The position numbers were made by a program, and so were the translations under genes. Source: Xanthostigma xanthostigma (Eukaryota > Arthropoda > Insecta > Raphidioptera > Raphidiidae). Taken from it: 64,000 nucleotides of DNA. The stretch is taken from NCBI GenBank assembly GCA_963575645.1, contig OY754465.1:59481901-59545900 (forward strand). Direction: 5' to 3'. Under the pieces are notes generated by a model. It saw only the letters and a program-made list of their open reading frames with translations. It did no database searches and was not told where the DNA came from. This document shows positions 1-13,300 of the stretch, one piece after another; position 1 is the stretch's first letter; each line of letters begins with the position of its first letter.

Positions 1-109
1 AATAATAAAAATATAGTCCTTTGTTCCGGAACTCCAGTTATCCGTTCCGGATAGCGTACTGGTGAGGTATTTACAGTAGCTACAGTACTCCCACATTTGG
101 CGTCTAAAT

Positions 110-240
110 TTCTAGAAAATATATAAATTACGTAATCCATCACACGTTGCCAAAACTGTTTTTTCAAAAAATTCGCCTGTAAAACGTATTGCGTTTATTA
201 GTCCTTCATTTGGCGTTTGCCAGGAACCTTTGGTTTTAAA
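110..240. repeat. Partial copy of a dispersed repeat
   Basis: This stretch resembles 14865-14990: both have a TTACGTAAT.. block, a run of T then CAAAAAA, then TTCATTTGGCGTTT and a block like TTTTAAAAATAGC. At 14.6-15.1 kb the same sequence is one arm of a large foldback, so this looks like a truncated arm. The first 100 bases hold nothing I recognise. Confidence 0.5.
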
Positions 241-336
241 AATAGCTGGATGGAGAAATAGCGGCTATGGATCAATGAATGCTGTACTTTTTATTATTCA
301 TTTAATATATTATCTTACGTTTCGGCACATTGTTTA

Positions 337-424
337 TTGCAAAAAGATTTTTTTATTAACATGTGCGTCTTATTAAAATTAATTTTAATAAGACGCACAT
401 GTTAATAAAAAAATCTTTTTGCAA
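337..424. repeat. 88-bp perfect palindrome, no spacer
   Basis: The left arm 337-380 and right arm 381-424 are exact reverse complements over 44 bp, with the centre at AAAATT|AATTTT. A spacer-free palindrome of this size would extrude as a cruciform. It may be a young foldback element or a hairpin-mediated duplication. No coding function is seen nearby. Confidence 0.9.
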
Positions 425-731
425 AAAGTTCAAAAAACTAATTTTTGAAGAATTAAAATATTTAAAAAACCAAAACCATGAAGAAAACTGTGTTTAACAT
501 AAATTTTCATTAGATATAATTTATCGACTTTGTACTTCTTTTTTTGACTAATATAGGTATGTAAAAAAATAGCATTGTTTCTTTTTTACGCTCTTTCTTA
601 ATGACTAATTCATTCGTTTATTTAGCTTTAAGGCCTTCTTTACTACAAATGAAAAATTATTATTTTAGAAAGGTAATAAAGTGGCCTACACTCATAAAAA
701 ACAGTTGTGTGGTTTTAAGAAACCACGACGC

Positions 732-1041
732 AAGTGAAACTTTTATTGGATTCTAGACGTTGGATTGTAGACACGATTAATTATAAACAACAATATTCAC
801 ATGAATACACGAATAAAAACATGTAAACACTGTACAGCACTTGCCCGCATGACAGACTGACTATGTGTTATACATACTACACGGTCAGCTGATGCTAACC
901 ATGAGCGCCGCCATATTGGCATTGGCTGCTCTACCGAGCGCCTACTCCGAGCGCCTTTCACTTTACCCCTACTCCGCGGCCGCCTGTAATGCGACATGAC
1001 GGCCAGAAAAATTCGGGGCGATAGAATAAAAGTTTCACTTT
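732..1041. repeat. Small TIR element (MITE-like)
   Basis: AAGTGAAACTTTTATT near 732 is mirrored by AATAAAAGTTTCACTT ending near 1040, about 16 bp of terminal inverted repeat around 280 bp of unrelated sequence. The inside is locally GC-rich (CCGAGCGCC repeated around 934-956). No clear target duplication. The class is not assigned. Confidence 0.5.
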
Positions 1042-1214
1042 AAAAATATAAATGCGGCACTGCCCAGCACTAATATTTACATCAATGTGAAATCATAAGT
1101 AATCATTAGAAAAACGAAAAACAAATGTCATATTATTGATATTTATTATGGAGTTGGAATGACTACGTCGTCCAATTGGTTCGATTTTTTGTTAATTGTG
1201 TTAATTTATTACAG

Positions 1215-1354
1215 CTATCGGTTTGTACGCATGGGACAGGGGGTGTCTCTGTATATTCGTATGCTATCAGCTAGCGCTGCTGTGTTTACCCGTCGTGGCG
1301 GTTATAAGGTACGACGTGTCACCGGTCTCGTCCATGGCCGTGCTAATGGAACAG
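1215..1354 (+). CDS. SOAT: SOAT exon (membrane segment, ends LMEQ)
   Basis: The acceptor TTATTACAG precedes 1215 and the donor CAG|GTATTG follows 1354. The first two bases complete a codon begun upstream; then 46 codons read IGLYAWDRGCL...SPVSSMAVLMEQ, a hydrophobic span followed by the residues that precede VRLLMKSHAFVR in SOAT proteins. A different overlapping frame is open at 1159-1500 but is not coding. I found this exon by matching its phase-0 end to the next exon. Confidence 0.8.
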
Positions 1355-4300
1355 GTATTGTAACTGCCTACTATACCCACCATCTACCACCTACCCCGAC
1401 CGCCTTGTGTACGTGCTGTGCTGTTTATTTATTTACTTTATACACGGTGTTCCAAATACAGGATGGACTTTTAAATCCCGGACGCCCTTCTATTTCGTAA
1501 AGGAAGGGTTTTCGAAAAAAAAGGCTCGAGTCAAAAGTTGCAGGAAACCAAAGGGAAAGAGCATCGGACAATGGCGTAGCGTGGACTAATCTATACTAAT
1601 ATATAAAGCTGAAGAGTTTGTTTGTTTGTTTGAACGCGCTAATCTCAGGAACTACTGGTTCAAATTGAAAAAAAAAATTTGTTTGATAGCTCATTTATCG
1701 AGGAAGGCTATATAAAATCAGGCTACGACCATTAGGAGCGGAGCATTAATGAAAATGTTCCAAATGTATCTAAAAAATAAGCTTCTATTCAGGTGAAATG
1801 CACTAACTAAGTATACTCATATTAGCGATGTAAGAATACAACGCCGGCTAGCGCAATCGGTAGAGCACAAGACTGTCAATACTAGGGTCGTGTGTTCGAG
1901 CCCTACGTTGAGCGAATGCATTTTTATTTTTTTTTTTATTTTCTACATTGCTTTCTTCTAAGGCTTACATTAAAATTTATTTTAATTTTATTTAATTAAT
2001 TAAAAAAAATTATTAGTTAAAAAAAGTATAAAATTTATACTTTTTTTAACTAATAATTTTTTTTAATTAATTTTTTGTCGATAAAAAGCAGTATTTAATA
2101 CTGCTTTTTATCGACAAAAAATTTTGAACGGTAACTCCGATCATCATGAAATTTGGACACAACATTCATCTCGGTAAACTAATATGAATGTGTGTACTCA
2201 TGTTCCTCCCTTCCCCATTCGTTCTTTTACACCCGGGTGAAACCGGACGGGACCGCTAGTCTCATATATGTAATGATTTACTATATGAATATTGTCTATC
2301 TACTCAATGTGCGGTGAGTTAAAGCAACAAAGCATATTGAAAATATATCTGCGTCTCTTTCTTCGATGCAATTCCCTGATTTCTCCGATGATAGGATTGG
2401 TTGATGTACTTGCATTCAATCTGAATAAAGTATCTCTGTTTCAAAAACTTTGTCTTTTTCTATGACGTTAACATGGGCGTTCCCAGCTTTTGGCCCAGGA
2501 GGGGGAAAATTAGAAATTTCTTTAACCGGGTCCCCCGTGCTTGTTTTGCCCTCCTGGATACGCCAGTGCTTACGGCGTAAAAAAAGACAGAAGTATATGT
2601 TTGCACCCTAATGGTTCGATTGCGATTTTATTCCTATGCTCAGTATAGAATAAAAGTATATGACTAGTCTAGACATGGGCGAAGTCGCATCAGCGAGGCG
2701 CTTTTCTTTCAGTAGATAACCTTATTCCCAAGACCAATGCAGTGATCCTGCCATATTTGTATGTAGGTTATATTTATTAGGGTTTTTTAGGGTACTGGAT
2801 CGTACTTTATTTATAGCGTAGATTATATAAATCATGGCGTTTGGCCTCAAGGGAGTGTTGTGCGAGGCCACATCTAGCTACGCCACTGGCACCGGTAATT
2901 TTTTTTTTCATTTGGTGGACTTGCTTCCGAGATATCAAGGTCACATCTACTTTTTGTAAATAGGACCCATATTTTTTATCTTGAATTTTTGTTCTTTGGC
3001 TCAAAGAAAATAACTTTAGTACCAAACATTTTTCGATTTGATTCAGTTCTGAATCGTTATTTGGTTCTGAATTCATCCACTGTTTCCTGTTTCTACCTCG
3101 CATAGGTTGAGCCCATAAGGCATAGAGATATAAGTAGAGTACGCTAGTTCGTTTGCTTGAATTAAGTGAAAGTGTCCTCAGTTGAGAAAGAGAAAAGCAG
3201 ATATTTGTTTACTCAAATCAGCATTGTTTTGTATCATTAGTTAGCACAGAGATAAGGAACTGATCTCTCTCTGAGAGCTCCCTCGCGTACTCTAGTCTAA
3301 TATCTTTATGGTTGAGCCAGTGTGTGTTCAGCATCCTCGAAAACTAGTTGCATCAGACAGTAGTCAGGTTTTTGAGGGGTTTTTCCGACCCACACAATCC
3401 ACTAAAATAGGAAACATGGGATGAATTTAGAACCAATCAGCGATTCAGGATTGCATCAAATCGAAAAATGTTTTTCCAAAAGTTATTTTCTTTAACCCAA
3501 AGAACAATAACCCGAGATAAAAAATATGAGGTCCTATTTAAAAAGTGGAGGTGATTTTTATATCTAGAAAGCACCTCCCCCAATTGAAAAAAAAAACTGC
3601 ACCAGTGTTCTTCTCCCTTGATTCCCTGCATCTTTTGTCCAAAACTTTTTTTTCGAAAACCTTTCCTCGAGACAAAAGGCGTGTTTTAAAAATCTAGCCT
3701 GTATAAAGACACCTCTATGACTGCTAATTTTTGACATTTTTAAAACTCCCATCTTGTTGGGATCATTTCCTGAACAAACGCCGTTGATGTGTTCGCGTCG
3801 AAGAGAACATGACTCCATGCCCAAGCGATCATTTTTACACAGCATCGAGAAATTATTTCGTGTCAATGAGGAAGTTTCCACTTGGCGACAATAATTGATT
3901 GTTGCCTTCATGACTTGCTATATTTCTACTTCCTGCAAACATGACACTTGTACCCGTGACGTCACTCGTACCGAGGTTTTTCAAACTCAACCTTAGTTTA
4001 AAGATATTATCTACAAACATTCTTTCGCCATTACCTTTGTAATTTTTAGAACTATGAAAATATGGAAAATTTCTTAGTTGTACATGCGTATGCCCCGAAA
4101 AAAGTCCATACAAGATGTCGGACTAGGGATCTTCCCTAATGCGCTAAAATTGGCAGTCATTACTCCAATTTTTAAAAGCGGAGATCCGAAAACTGTGTCA
4201 AACTATAGGCCTATAAGTCTACTTTCTTTCTTCTCAAAAATCTATGAATATGTCATGTATAACAGAATTATTTTCTTTACAACTAAAATGAATATTTTAT

Positions 4301-7300
4301 CAAAAAATCAACACGGCTTCAGAAAGTTACATTCCACAAATACTGCAATTTTTGATTTCCTGGAAAAGACGATACAGGCTCTAGATAGCCACAGGAATCC
4401 ACTTGGAGTTTTTCTCGACTTGTCGAAGGCCTTCGACTGTGTGGATCACTCCATTTTAATGGATAAGCTATACAGCTATGGCATAAGAGGAGAGGCATGG
4501 AATTGGCTAAAATCTTACCTAGATAACCGATCTCAATATGTAAAAATAACTACTTCAAATGGCGAGCACCGCAAATCTAATCTTAAAGTCTTTAATATCG
4601 GTGTACCTCAAGGCAGTGTTTTGGGTCCATTGCTCTTCAATCTATATATAAATGACCTACCAAGTTGCGTTGTAGATGCGTTCACTACTTGCTATGCTGA
4701 TGATACAAATGTATTAATCACAGGTTCTGATACAGCTGAAGTACTTGATAAAACAGCAGAAATGTTTTCCAGGATATACAACTGGTTTTCCAGTAATAAA
4801 TTGGTATTAAACACAGACAAAACTAAACTTTTATTATTTAAAACTAAACAAAGTAACGTCAAAACCCCTGATTGTTTATACCTTAATAATATCAAAGTTC
4901 CTTTTTCCGCTGATGTTAATTTTCTGGGCATTTGTATTGATCAGCATATCAGATGGTGTACGCATATTGATTCGTTGGCAGGGCAGCTTGGTAGGTGCAT
5001 ATATGCTATACGTCAAATATCAAAATTTGCTAACTACGAGACTGTTAGAACTATGTATTTTGGAAATTTTTATTCTAAAATGAAATATGGAATTATTTTT
5101 TGGGGAGCGGTAAACATTGAGTTGATTTTTAAAGCTCAGAAAAGTTGCATCCGTATCTTAGCTAAATTAAGTGCCAGAGAGACGTGTAGAGGATCTTTTT
5201 CTGCCCATGGGCTCTTAACACTGCCTTGCATTTACATTTACGAGTGTGTCTGTTTTGTAAAAGAACATTTTAAATATTTTGCTTGTCATCAAATGTTACA
5301 TGCACATAATACTAGAGGAAACAGCGACTTTCGGGTGCCGGATCACTCTTTAACTACTTTTGAAAAAGGAGCACTATATAACTGTGTTAAATTCTATAAC
5401 CATTTGTCACAAGATACAAAATCATTGCCACTTCTAGCATTTAAAAAGAAGTTAAAGAGTCATCTGGTAAACGGTGAATTCTATAATTTTAATGAATTTT
5501 TTAATCATGAAATTTAAATGTAAACACTATTGACTTGTCATATACCCTGTGTCAATGTGACCAATAAATTATTATTATTATTATTATTATTATATCAGGA
5601 TAATTCAAAACAGTAGATTGTATACCCAATTGCGTAACGCTATATTTTATAATGAGGTGTGAGATTTTGATAAAAACGAGCACCAGTGACTTTTACACAC
5701 AAGATATATTTATGGTGGTATACTTTTTGCACGTACTCCCTATAAAAAGTTGATTTTCACTTGAATTTCAAAATTTTTGACAGTTCAATTTTATACAAGT
5801 TTCTTCTAACTGCCTTGTGTTCTCATGCTATGGAAATGATAGTACTTTACGCAACTTTACAGCACTATTGCTAAATGTGTCTTTTACGATCGCTATGTCT
5901 GCACTGGCATGAAAAGCAGTTATTTTATAGGGAGCGATACGCAAAAATGCTCTTACAACTCCTATATATGTTCAGGACTTAAAGACTTTTTGGACGCTTG
6001 ATAGATGATATAAGAATTATAGACCAAGATCCCAGACCCGCCAGACCTACGTCATTTTAGTACTGCTAAGATTTTATCAGTAAATGTACAACATTTAGTT
6101 AAAAACGTATGCCAATTTGCTAGCTTGATAACATAAAACACGTTCTTACCTACGTACGCAATGGTATTATGCATGCATATGAGTGCGAGTGAGAGCACTA
6201 GATGATTTTTTTGACAGCTTCATGAGATTTATATTAGGTTTATTACTTGTTTACACAGAGTAGTCCATGAGTTAAAGAGAAAAAACCTCCATGGAAAAAA
6301 ATAAACAACCTACATTTCATAAAGCTGTCAAAAAAATAATCATCTATTGCTCTCACTCGCACTCATATGCATGCATAATACCATTGCGTACGTAGGTAAG
6401 CACGTGTTTTATGTACCTTACGAACCTGCTATCTTTTAAAAAGGCCCCCGCTTTCAAGCCAGCAAATTGGCATACGTTTTTAACTAAATACTAGCGTGAC
6501 CTGTATTAATTATTCGCACTAAATAAGTATAATAATTATCACTTTACAAAATTATTTTTTAAATATGATTGCAGGTATTCAATTCGTTTCTAATTTTGCA
6601 CACTGCTTATAAAGTTCTTCTTTCTGTTGTAAAAGAAATATTTTACTAAAATTGTCATATAGAGGCGCAAGTATCAAAAGCGTTGTTCAGCGTTGCCCGT
6701 CAGATGGCAGTATGCAGTATTTACAATATGAAGGTCAGATGACAGATCGAAGTGTTAACGTTACGCCGTCAGATGGCAGACGTTGTTCAGGGTTTAATTA
6801 ATTTAATTAATTTACAAAAACAACAGCAATAATAAATTTTTTATTTTTCGATGTTAGTAGAGCAAGCAATTATCTGTAAAATGATATATAATTTATGTGG
6901 AGAAATTGTGTGGTTTTTTCTAAAAAAGGAGGCAAACATCTTAAACCTTAGCGTATTAACTATTAATATACCTATATGATTGTACATTTACTGATAAAAT
7001 CTTAGCTATACTGAAATGACGTAGATCTGGCGGATCTGGGATCTTGGTCTATTATGCAAAAGAAAATCACAGTTTTATGTTAGATTAAAGTGACACGTAA
7101 TAATTAGTGATTTTAACAAGATCAAGCCGTACTGACAGTCTTCCTTCTATTATTCGGGTTAAATGGAACGAACAAAACTGCGAAGCCAAGCGCGATTTTA
7201 ATTGAAATTAATTCTAGGCCTGTAACGTAGAAACACACTTATTAAAAAAAGTGACCTTATTATTTGCGAATGAAAACTTCTTCAAAATAGTCTCTGGATA

Positions 7301-10300
7301 AATTTATAAAATATATGCATACTCACGTTCGCATACGCAAAAAAAACGTATACAATGTAAACCGGTTGTTCCCCGATTTTTTTATGTACAAAAAGCACAT
7401 TTATATAGTATGATTCTAAATATGATTTTTTGATGCTCTATAACAGCGGTAGCGGCAATTGGCGGTTCGCGAACCATATCTGACTCTCAATAGGCTCTTC
7501 CTTCTGATTCGCGTCTGTCCAATCGCCAGCTGTCACGTGTTCATGTGCCTAGTTGTTACTATAAATACGAACCTAACAATAGAATATTGACACAATAAAA
7601 AACAATTGATTAGATTATGAGAATACGATAACTTATCGAAAATGAAATCATAAATTATCGGTTTGTATTCACAAAAACACGAAGTTGATTTATTACTTCA
7701 ATTTTAAATTTAATTTAAAATTTATTGACATATTGAACGTTCCCCGCCATGATAGTTTGAAGTGTGACGTCATACTTGTAGTAAACACACGTACACCTAT
7801 AATACCCGACACACACACACACGTAAGTAAAATTAAACGAGCCTCGTGTAAACCATGTCAAATCTTATTTTTTGCAATCGTTTCTATACTACAAGAATGA
7901 CGTCACAGTTCGTGTTTCGCGCCAACTTATATATTTAAAATGTAGAGTGCTACTTTATCCGATAAAAATATGATTACATTCAAGCGAATTAAAAATCCCT
8001 GTGGACTAATACTATATGACATGAACATTTTAAGACAATTTAAAAACAAAAGTGAAATAACCTATTAATGTATCTACATTACGGTTCTGAATTAGTAGAG
8101 AGTGACTCATCGTTGTAGTACGATTCGCTTTGTGGAGCGGCAGAGCAATAAAACAATGTAAACTGAAAAAAAGAAAAACCACTCAAAACAGTATCTTTCC
8201 TTGTGTATTCCGGTAAAAAGGTGCAAATAGGCCCTAACAAAGTGTTTGTGGCCCAGCAGCAAAATTAATTGCCGATCGCTGGTCCGTATCTAAGTATAAA
8301 GGCGTGTTTGCAACGATGTAAAATTCGAGTTAAATGGTTGGTTATGCACCTCTCTCTACACGTTTAGTTCGTTTTTTAAACTATAAATAAATCACAAAAC
8401 CTGGTTCAACTTACGGTTACTGAAATCCTTAAGGATGTTCAGGATATATATTAAGTGTTATGAATGTAACGAAACAAATTGTTTCTTTTATAATATACTA
8501 GCGGCCTGGTCCAGCTTAGCCCGATTGTAGGTGCCACTGTTATTTCGTCGACTTACGTTACAGAATTGGTCTCCACCAGTGGCGGATCCACGGGGGGGGT
8601 TTCGGGTCCAAACCCCCCCCCCCCCCCTTCCAGAGAATCAAAAATCCCAAATTAAAATCTTACTGCGCGATAAAAAAAAGCTTTTCATGTTTTTCATGAA
8701 TTCTCCACAAAAGGAGTAAACATTTTTCAAAACCCCCCCCCTTGCCGTAATCCTGGATCCGCCACTGGTCTCCACGAAAAACGCTTTTATTTTAACGCGA
8801 TATTGTAGCCTGTGTCCATCCTGAAGATCCATTCTAAATATTGGTGAATTTTTTTTTAAATCGGATGAGTAGTTTTGGAGATTACCTCCCACATTTAAAC
8901 TTACAAACTTTATCTCTTTATAATATTAATGTAGATTATCTTGGATCTGTACAAAAACTATTTGAAATCAATTTAATAAATTAAGTGCTATAGCAGTTCA
9001 AAATATTAACACTTACTTCTTCTACACCACGCAACGGATTTTGATACGATTTTCACTAATAGAAAGAGCGAGGAAGGTTTGTGTATATAATTTGTAAATA
9101 TTTTGTACAAAATTGATGAACTATGATGATGTTTTGTCAAAATATCTATTTCTAAATAGTATAAAACAAAGTCGCTATCTGTTTCTCCGCTTACTTCTTC
9201 TAAACCACGCAACGAATTTTTAACGGTTTTCACCAATCGAATGAACGATAAACGAGGAAGGTTTGTGTATATATTTTGTAAATGTTTTGTACAAAATGAC
9301 TGGGCTATGGCGGTGTTTTGTCAAAAAAAAAACCGTTTCGTACGCTTACGTGGCTAACGCTGACCAAATCTTTAGAGATACATCAAAACTATAGACGTGA
9401 AGGTCAATATAATATTTCCAGAGAAATAGGGAAAGAAAGGGACAATGTATTAATAATTCTTTTAGTTTTGCACCCGGGTGAAACCGGGACGGGCCGTTAG
9501 TTAAACTATAACTCAATTAATGCCTATTACAATTTTTGATATTGCGCAAAATTTAGTTAATTAGAAAATATTTCTGAACTCATCACTTTTGTCTTCGATT
9601 GTACATCCCAATCTTCTGTGTTTCCATTAGAAAATTCTCTTTAACACATATTTTACGTCGATGGAAACTAGGCTTAATCAGCAATCAAACAGGCGCATAG
9701 TTCTTAACAATTAATTAATTTGGAGGAATTTATAATGAAGACTTTCTGCATGAAGTAACATCGCAAATCAGCAATTAATTTCCTGGAATTCGGGTTTGCC
9801 ACTCGCTTATTCTCTGCGAAGTAAATTCTGACTATTTTCTCTTAACACACAGTCGAATCCGTCAAACAAAGGTACTTATAAAAACAATTACAATTTGTTA
9901 TAAAGCCATTATAAGCTTTCTGTTTCGTTTTTATTCTTTAATTTGGTTTAATTAATAAGACGATTGCTACTTGTTGATCACATCAGTGATCTGTAACAGA
10001 CAATATAGATCCGGACGTCAGTGTCGCATTAAGACTCATTGATGCCCTAAGCATTTCTTGCTTATGGGCCCCATCTCTAATATGTTTAGCTTATAAAAAA
10101 ATTCAAATTGATGGAAAAAAGTTAAAAAGCATAGATTTTTAAGAAAAAAATTGAATTTTACAATCAATGCTCCCATTGAAAATTTGGCTGTCTATAAAAT
10201 CGGGCATTTTTATACAATTAATAGAAAAAAGTTTCAAAACTTTAAAACTAGAAAAATTGAAAAAAATTTTTTCGTTTTCATTTTCAAAAATAAATTATTA

Positions 10301-13300
10301 TTTTTTTTAACTTTTATACTTCTAAAGACAGTTTTATATCAGTAAATAAAATTTTTGAGAACATGACAAGAACAAAAAAAACATTGTTGACACGGTTTAG
10401 TGAGGTACTTTTCATTTCTGAGTGGTGCTTCTTGGTGCCCCTTGAGACGTGATGCCCTAAGCAATTGCTTAATTTGCTTATAGGGTTATCCGGCACTGCC
10501 GGACGTACAGCAACAAATTTGAGAGACATACACCATAAAATTCAAATCTTTGATTAACGTCTGAATAGAACTCTTCAAATAAATAAAATAGTCGACCAAT
10601 TTTTTCAGACCATATATTGACAAAAATTGTATAAAAATTAAAATATAAACCAAAATAACAAAGGATGACGTTTCGATCCGGATTTGGATCTTCTTCAGAA
10701 AAATCTAAAAAGTATAAAAATTAATTAGTATTATTTATTTATTATCTAATAGAATGCACGATGATTGAATGAAATTTTTCATTAAATTTTTTTGATTCAA
10801 AGCAATCGGTAAAGAAGTTTCGGAGATTTAAAATTTTGAACAAAGAACATTTACATTTTTATTTATATGCAGCATGAAGCCCCCCGTTCTCCCACCTCGC
10901 ATTCATTCAATCGCTTAGTAAACCATTCCAGTTCTGGTATTCGTTCGTATAAGCGCATCAAACGAATCGAAATGACATAAGAAACATAAACGTTACAATT
11001 TTTTAAATCAAATTTTATCGAAAACCGTTAATCTTACGAAAAAATAATACTACATTTTTTGTACAGGCAATTTTCTAAGTTACAAATTTGATAAGCACTA
11101 TTTTTTCACCAAAAGTCACCGTTAACGAGATTTTCGCGAAAACCCGTTTTTTTGTGACCTTTGACCCGTGTAACACTTTTAGCGGCACATGTATCCGTGG
11201 GGACCTTTGGTTATATTGTTTAGAGCAGTGATTCCCAAAGTGGTCTATATCGACCCCCAGGGGTCGACGACAACTTGCAAGGGGTCCATGTCAGCGGGAA
11301 AAAAATTTGGGGGTCCATGAAATGAAAATGGGGGTCAACGATAGTAAATCTCCTAACAAAAAAAGAAACAAACTGGACATCGTTAACCGAAGAGATTTAA
11401 GATTAAATCTAACTAAATTGATGCCAAATGTTGAAAATTTATTACTAAAGCATCAGGTTCATCCCGCACACTAAAAACATTTATTTTTTGCTTAGTTATT
11501 TTATGTAACAGAAATTAAATTTTAATTTGAATCTAATTAATAAATGTATAAAACTAAACATTTCATACTACATTTCACTATCGTTATAAATTTAAATCGT
11601 TCAAAGTGAGTAGCACTTTACCGGTTGTCAAAAATACATTTGAAATTAATGAATTTGCAAAAAATCAATATCAGATAAGCAGGGAGTCTACCCTAAACCG
11701 AAAAACATGGCAAGTGATCTACGAGACAAAAAAGTTTGGGAACCTCTGGTTTAGAGCCACGAAAGGAAGGTACATGCAAAAATCCAGATTTCCCCTAATT
11801 GTTCTACTGTGAAACGGCTTTATTCCCTGAATTATTTGAACGCTACGTTTGTTCATTTAAAACCGATCCCCTGTATATGTCTGTGTCTGTTTGCTCAAAC
11901 CAAACATCCCTGGACATTACGGGCGACGAAGCGATTGAGTCCAGCCCGTTCGTATTTGCACGTTAAATATTTACGTTTAAACATTTGCAGGTGCGGCTTT
12001 TAATGAAAAGTCACGCGTTTGTACGTAGCAATGCGCCCCGCGTACTTTCGCGAAAGTCGAACGACGAGGACAACGATACGCCGCCTGTACCGTACTCGAA
12101 ATTTATTTATTTCTTGTTCGCGCCGACTCTGCTGTATCGAGACGAATATCCAAGGTTTGTATATCGTATAGGGCTACGAAGGTGTCATTTTCTAATTATT
12201 TAAAACATTGAGCGTGTTTGGCCGAAGTAAGTACTTACTAAACTTAGTAAGCCAGTTAGCATAAAAAAAATAAAATCTTACAAGCTGACTATAGCGCTTT
12301 TCGGCCAGGACAGACTTACTGGCTTGACATAACTCAAAACACTGGTTTACGTTATATCCCGTACATAATCTCATAGACTGAATATAATTGACAGTACTAA
12401 ATTTATCAATATAATTTAATTCATGTAAATAGTTGCAAATGGATAAATGACAGGTCTGTTCCTGTCTGTTTTTGTACATCAACAATAAGCAAAATGGCGT
12501 CTTATATTAAGCCATGCTTACTGCGTTAGCACTTATTTTGTGTTCCGGCCGAAAATTTTGTAAGTATAGTGAGTGACTTACTAAATTTAGTAATACTTCG
12601 GCCAAACACGCCCATTAAAGGCTTAACTCACACGGACCACATTAGAACCACAAAAAAGTGGTCGATGGTTGAGAGTATGGCATCAGTATGTAATGTCGTG
12701 ATAGCGCTCACATGGACAATAAATTGTCGTCGTGTGTTATTGATATCGCCCACAAACAAACCGGCCGATGTTGGTCAACACCGCTCACACGAGCAACTCG
12801 CCGACCACTAACCGACCACAGACTGAACAAACGTACAAATAATCGAAAGTACTTTTGCTCATTCGAAAATAATTTAAAAAATTGTCATCGTACAGTCTTA
12901 AACGGTGATAAAGTTGTTGAAATTGACTCTGGTTTCTATCTTCAAAAGTTGGATGAACCCGATAAATTCTATTAATAAATCCATCGCTTTACTGTCTGAT
13001 CTGTGTGGTTCATTTGTGGTTGTACCAACCACTGCGTGACCACAAAACTGTTGTTGGAAAGTGGTCGAGTTCAACCACAAGAGGACCACTTTTTTGTGGT
13101 CGGAAAGTTGTCCGTGTGAGTTAAGCCTAAGAAGTAGTGATTTCGATTTCAATTCTCCTCAAAGCGTCGTTTTTAGAGTGACCCGACTGTACTTCGTCTG
13201 TTTTAAATCACATCCCTAGCATTGCCAGTGTAGCGTAGTTCGGAGCGGGAATAGACCGTCGGATTGAAAATATTTATCTACCTACTTACCTGTCGATGCT

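Larger units (their letters stand above)
1590..2259 (+). mobile_element. Non-autonomous Helitron
   Basis: It begins TCTATACTAATATATAAAG, a 5' end common in arthropod Helitrons, and continues with the usual GTTTGTTTGTTTGAACGCGC and GGAACTACTGGTTC. It ends with a hairpin-capable ACCCGGGT, then CGGGACCGCTAG followed by T. Insertion is A|T without target duplication. Inside are a tRNA-Lys-like sequence (1843-1914) and two odd-length palindromes (1994-2123). It lies in the SOAT intron. Confidence 0.85.

Noticed and set aside
1159..1500. 113-codon open frame with a hydrophobic start
   Set aside because: It lies in a different frame from the SOAT exon at 1215-1354, which has matching splice phases and homology.
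1843..1914. Functional tRNA-Lys gene
   Set aside because: The anticodon is changed, the anticodon stem is mismatched and an acceptor base is missing; it sits inside a Helitron.
4110..5517. RT-containing frame as a host gene
   Set aside because: It is 5'-truncated within the RT domain and ends in an (ATT)n tail, typical of a retrotransposon copy; the same holds for 21056-22210.
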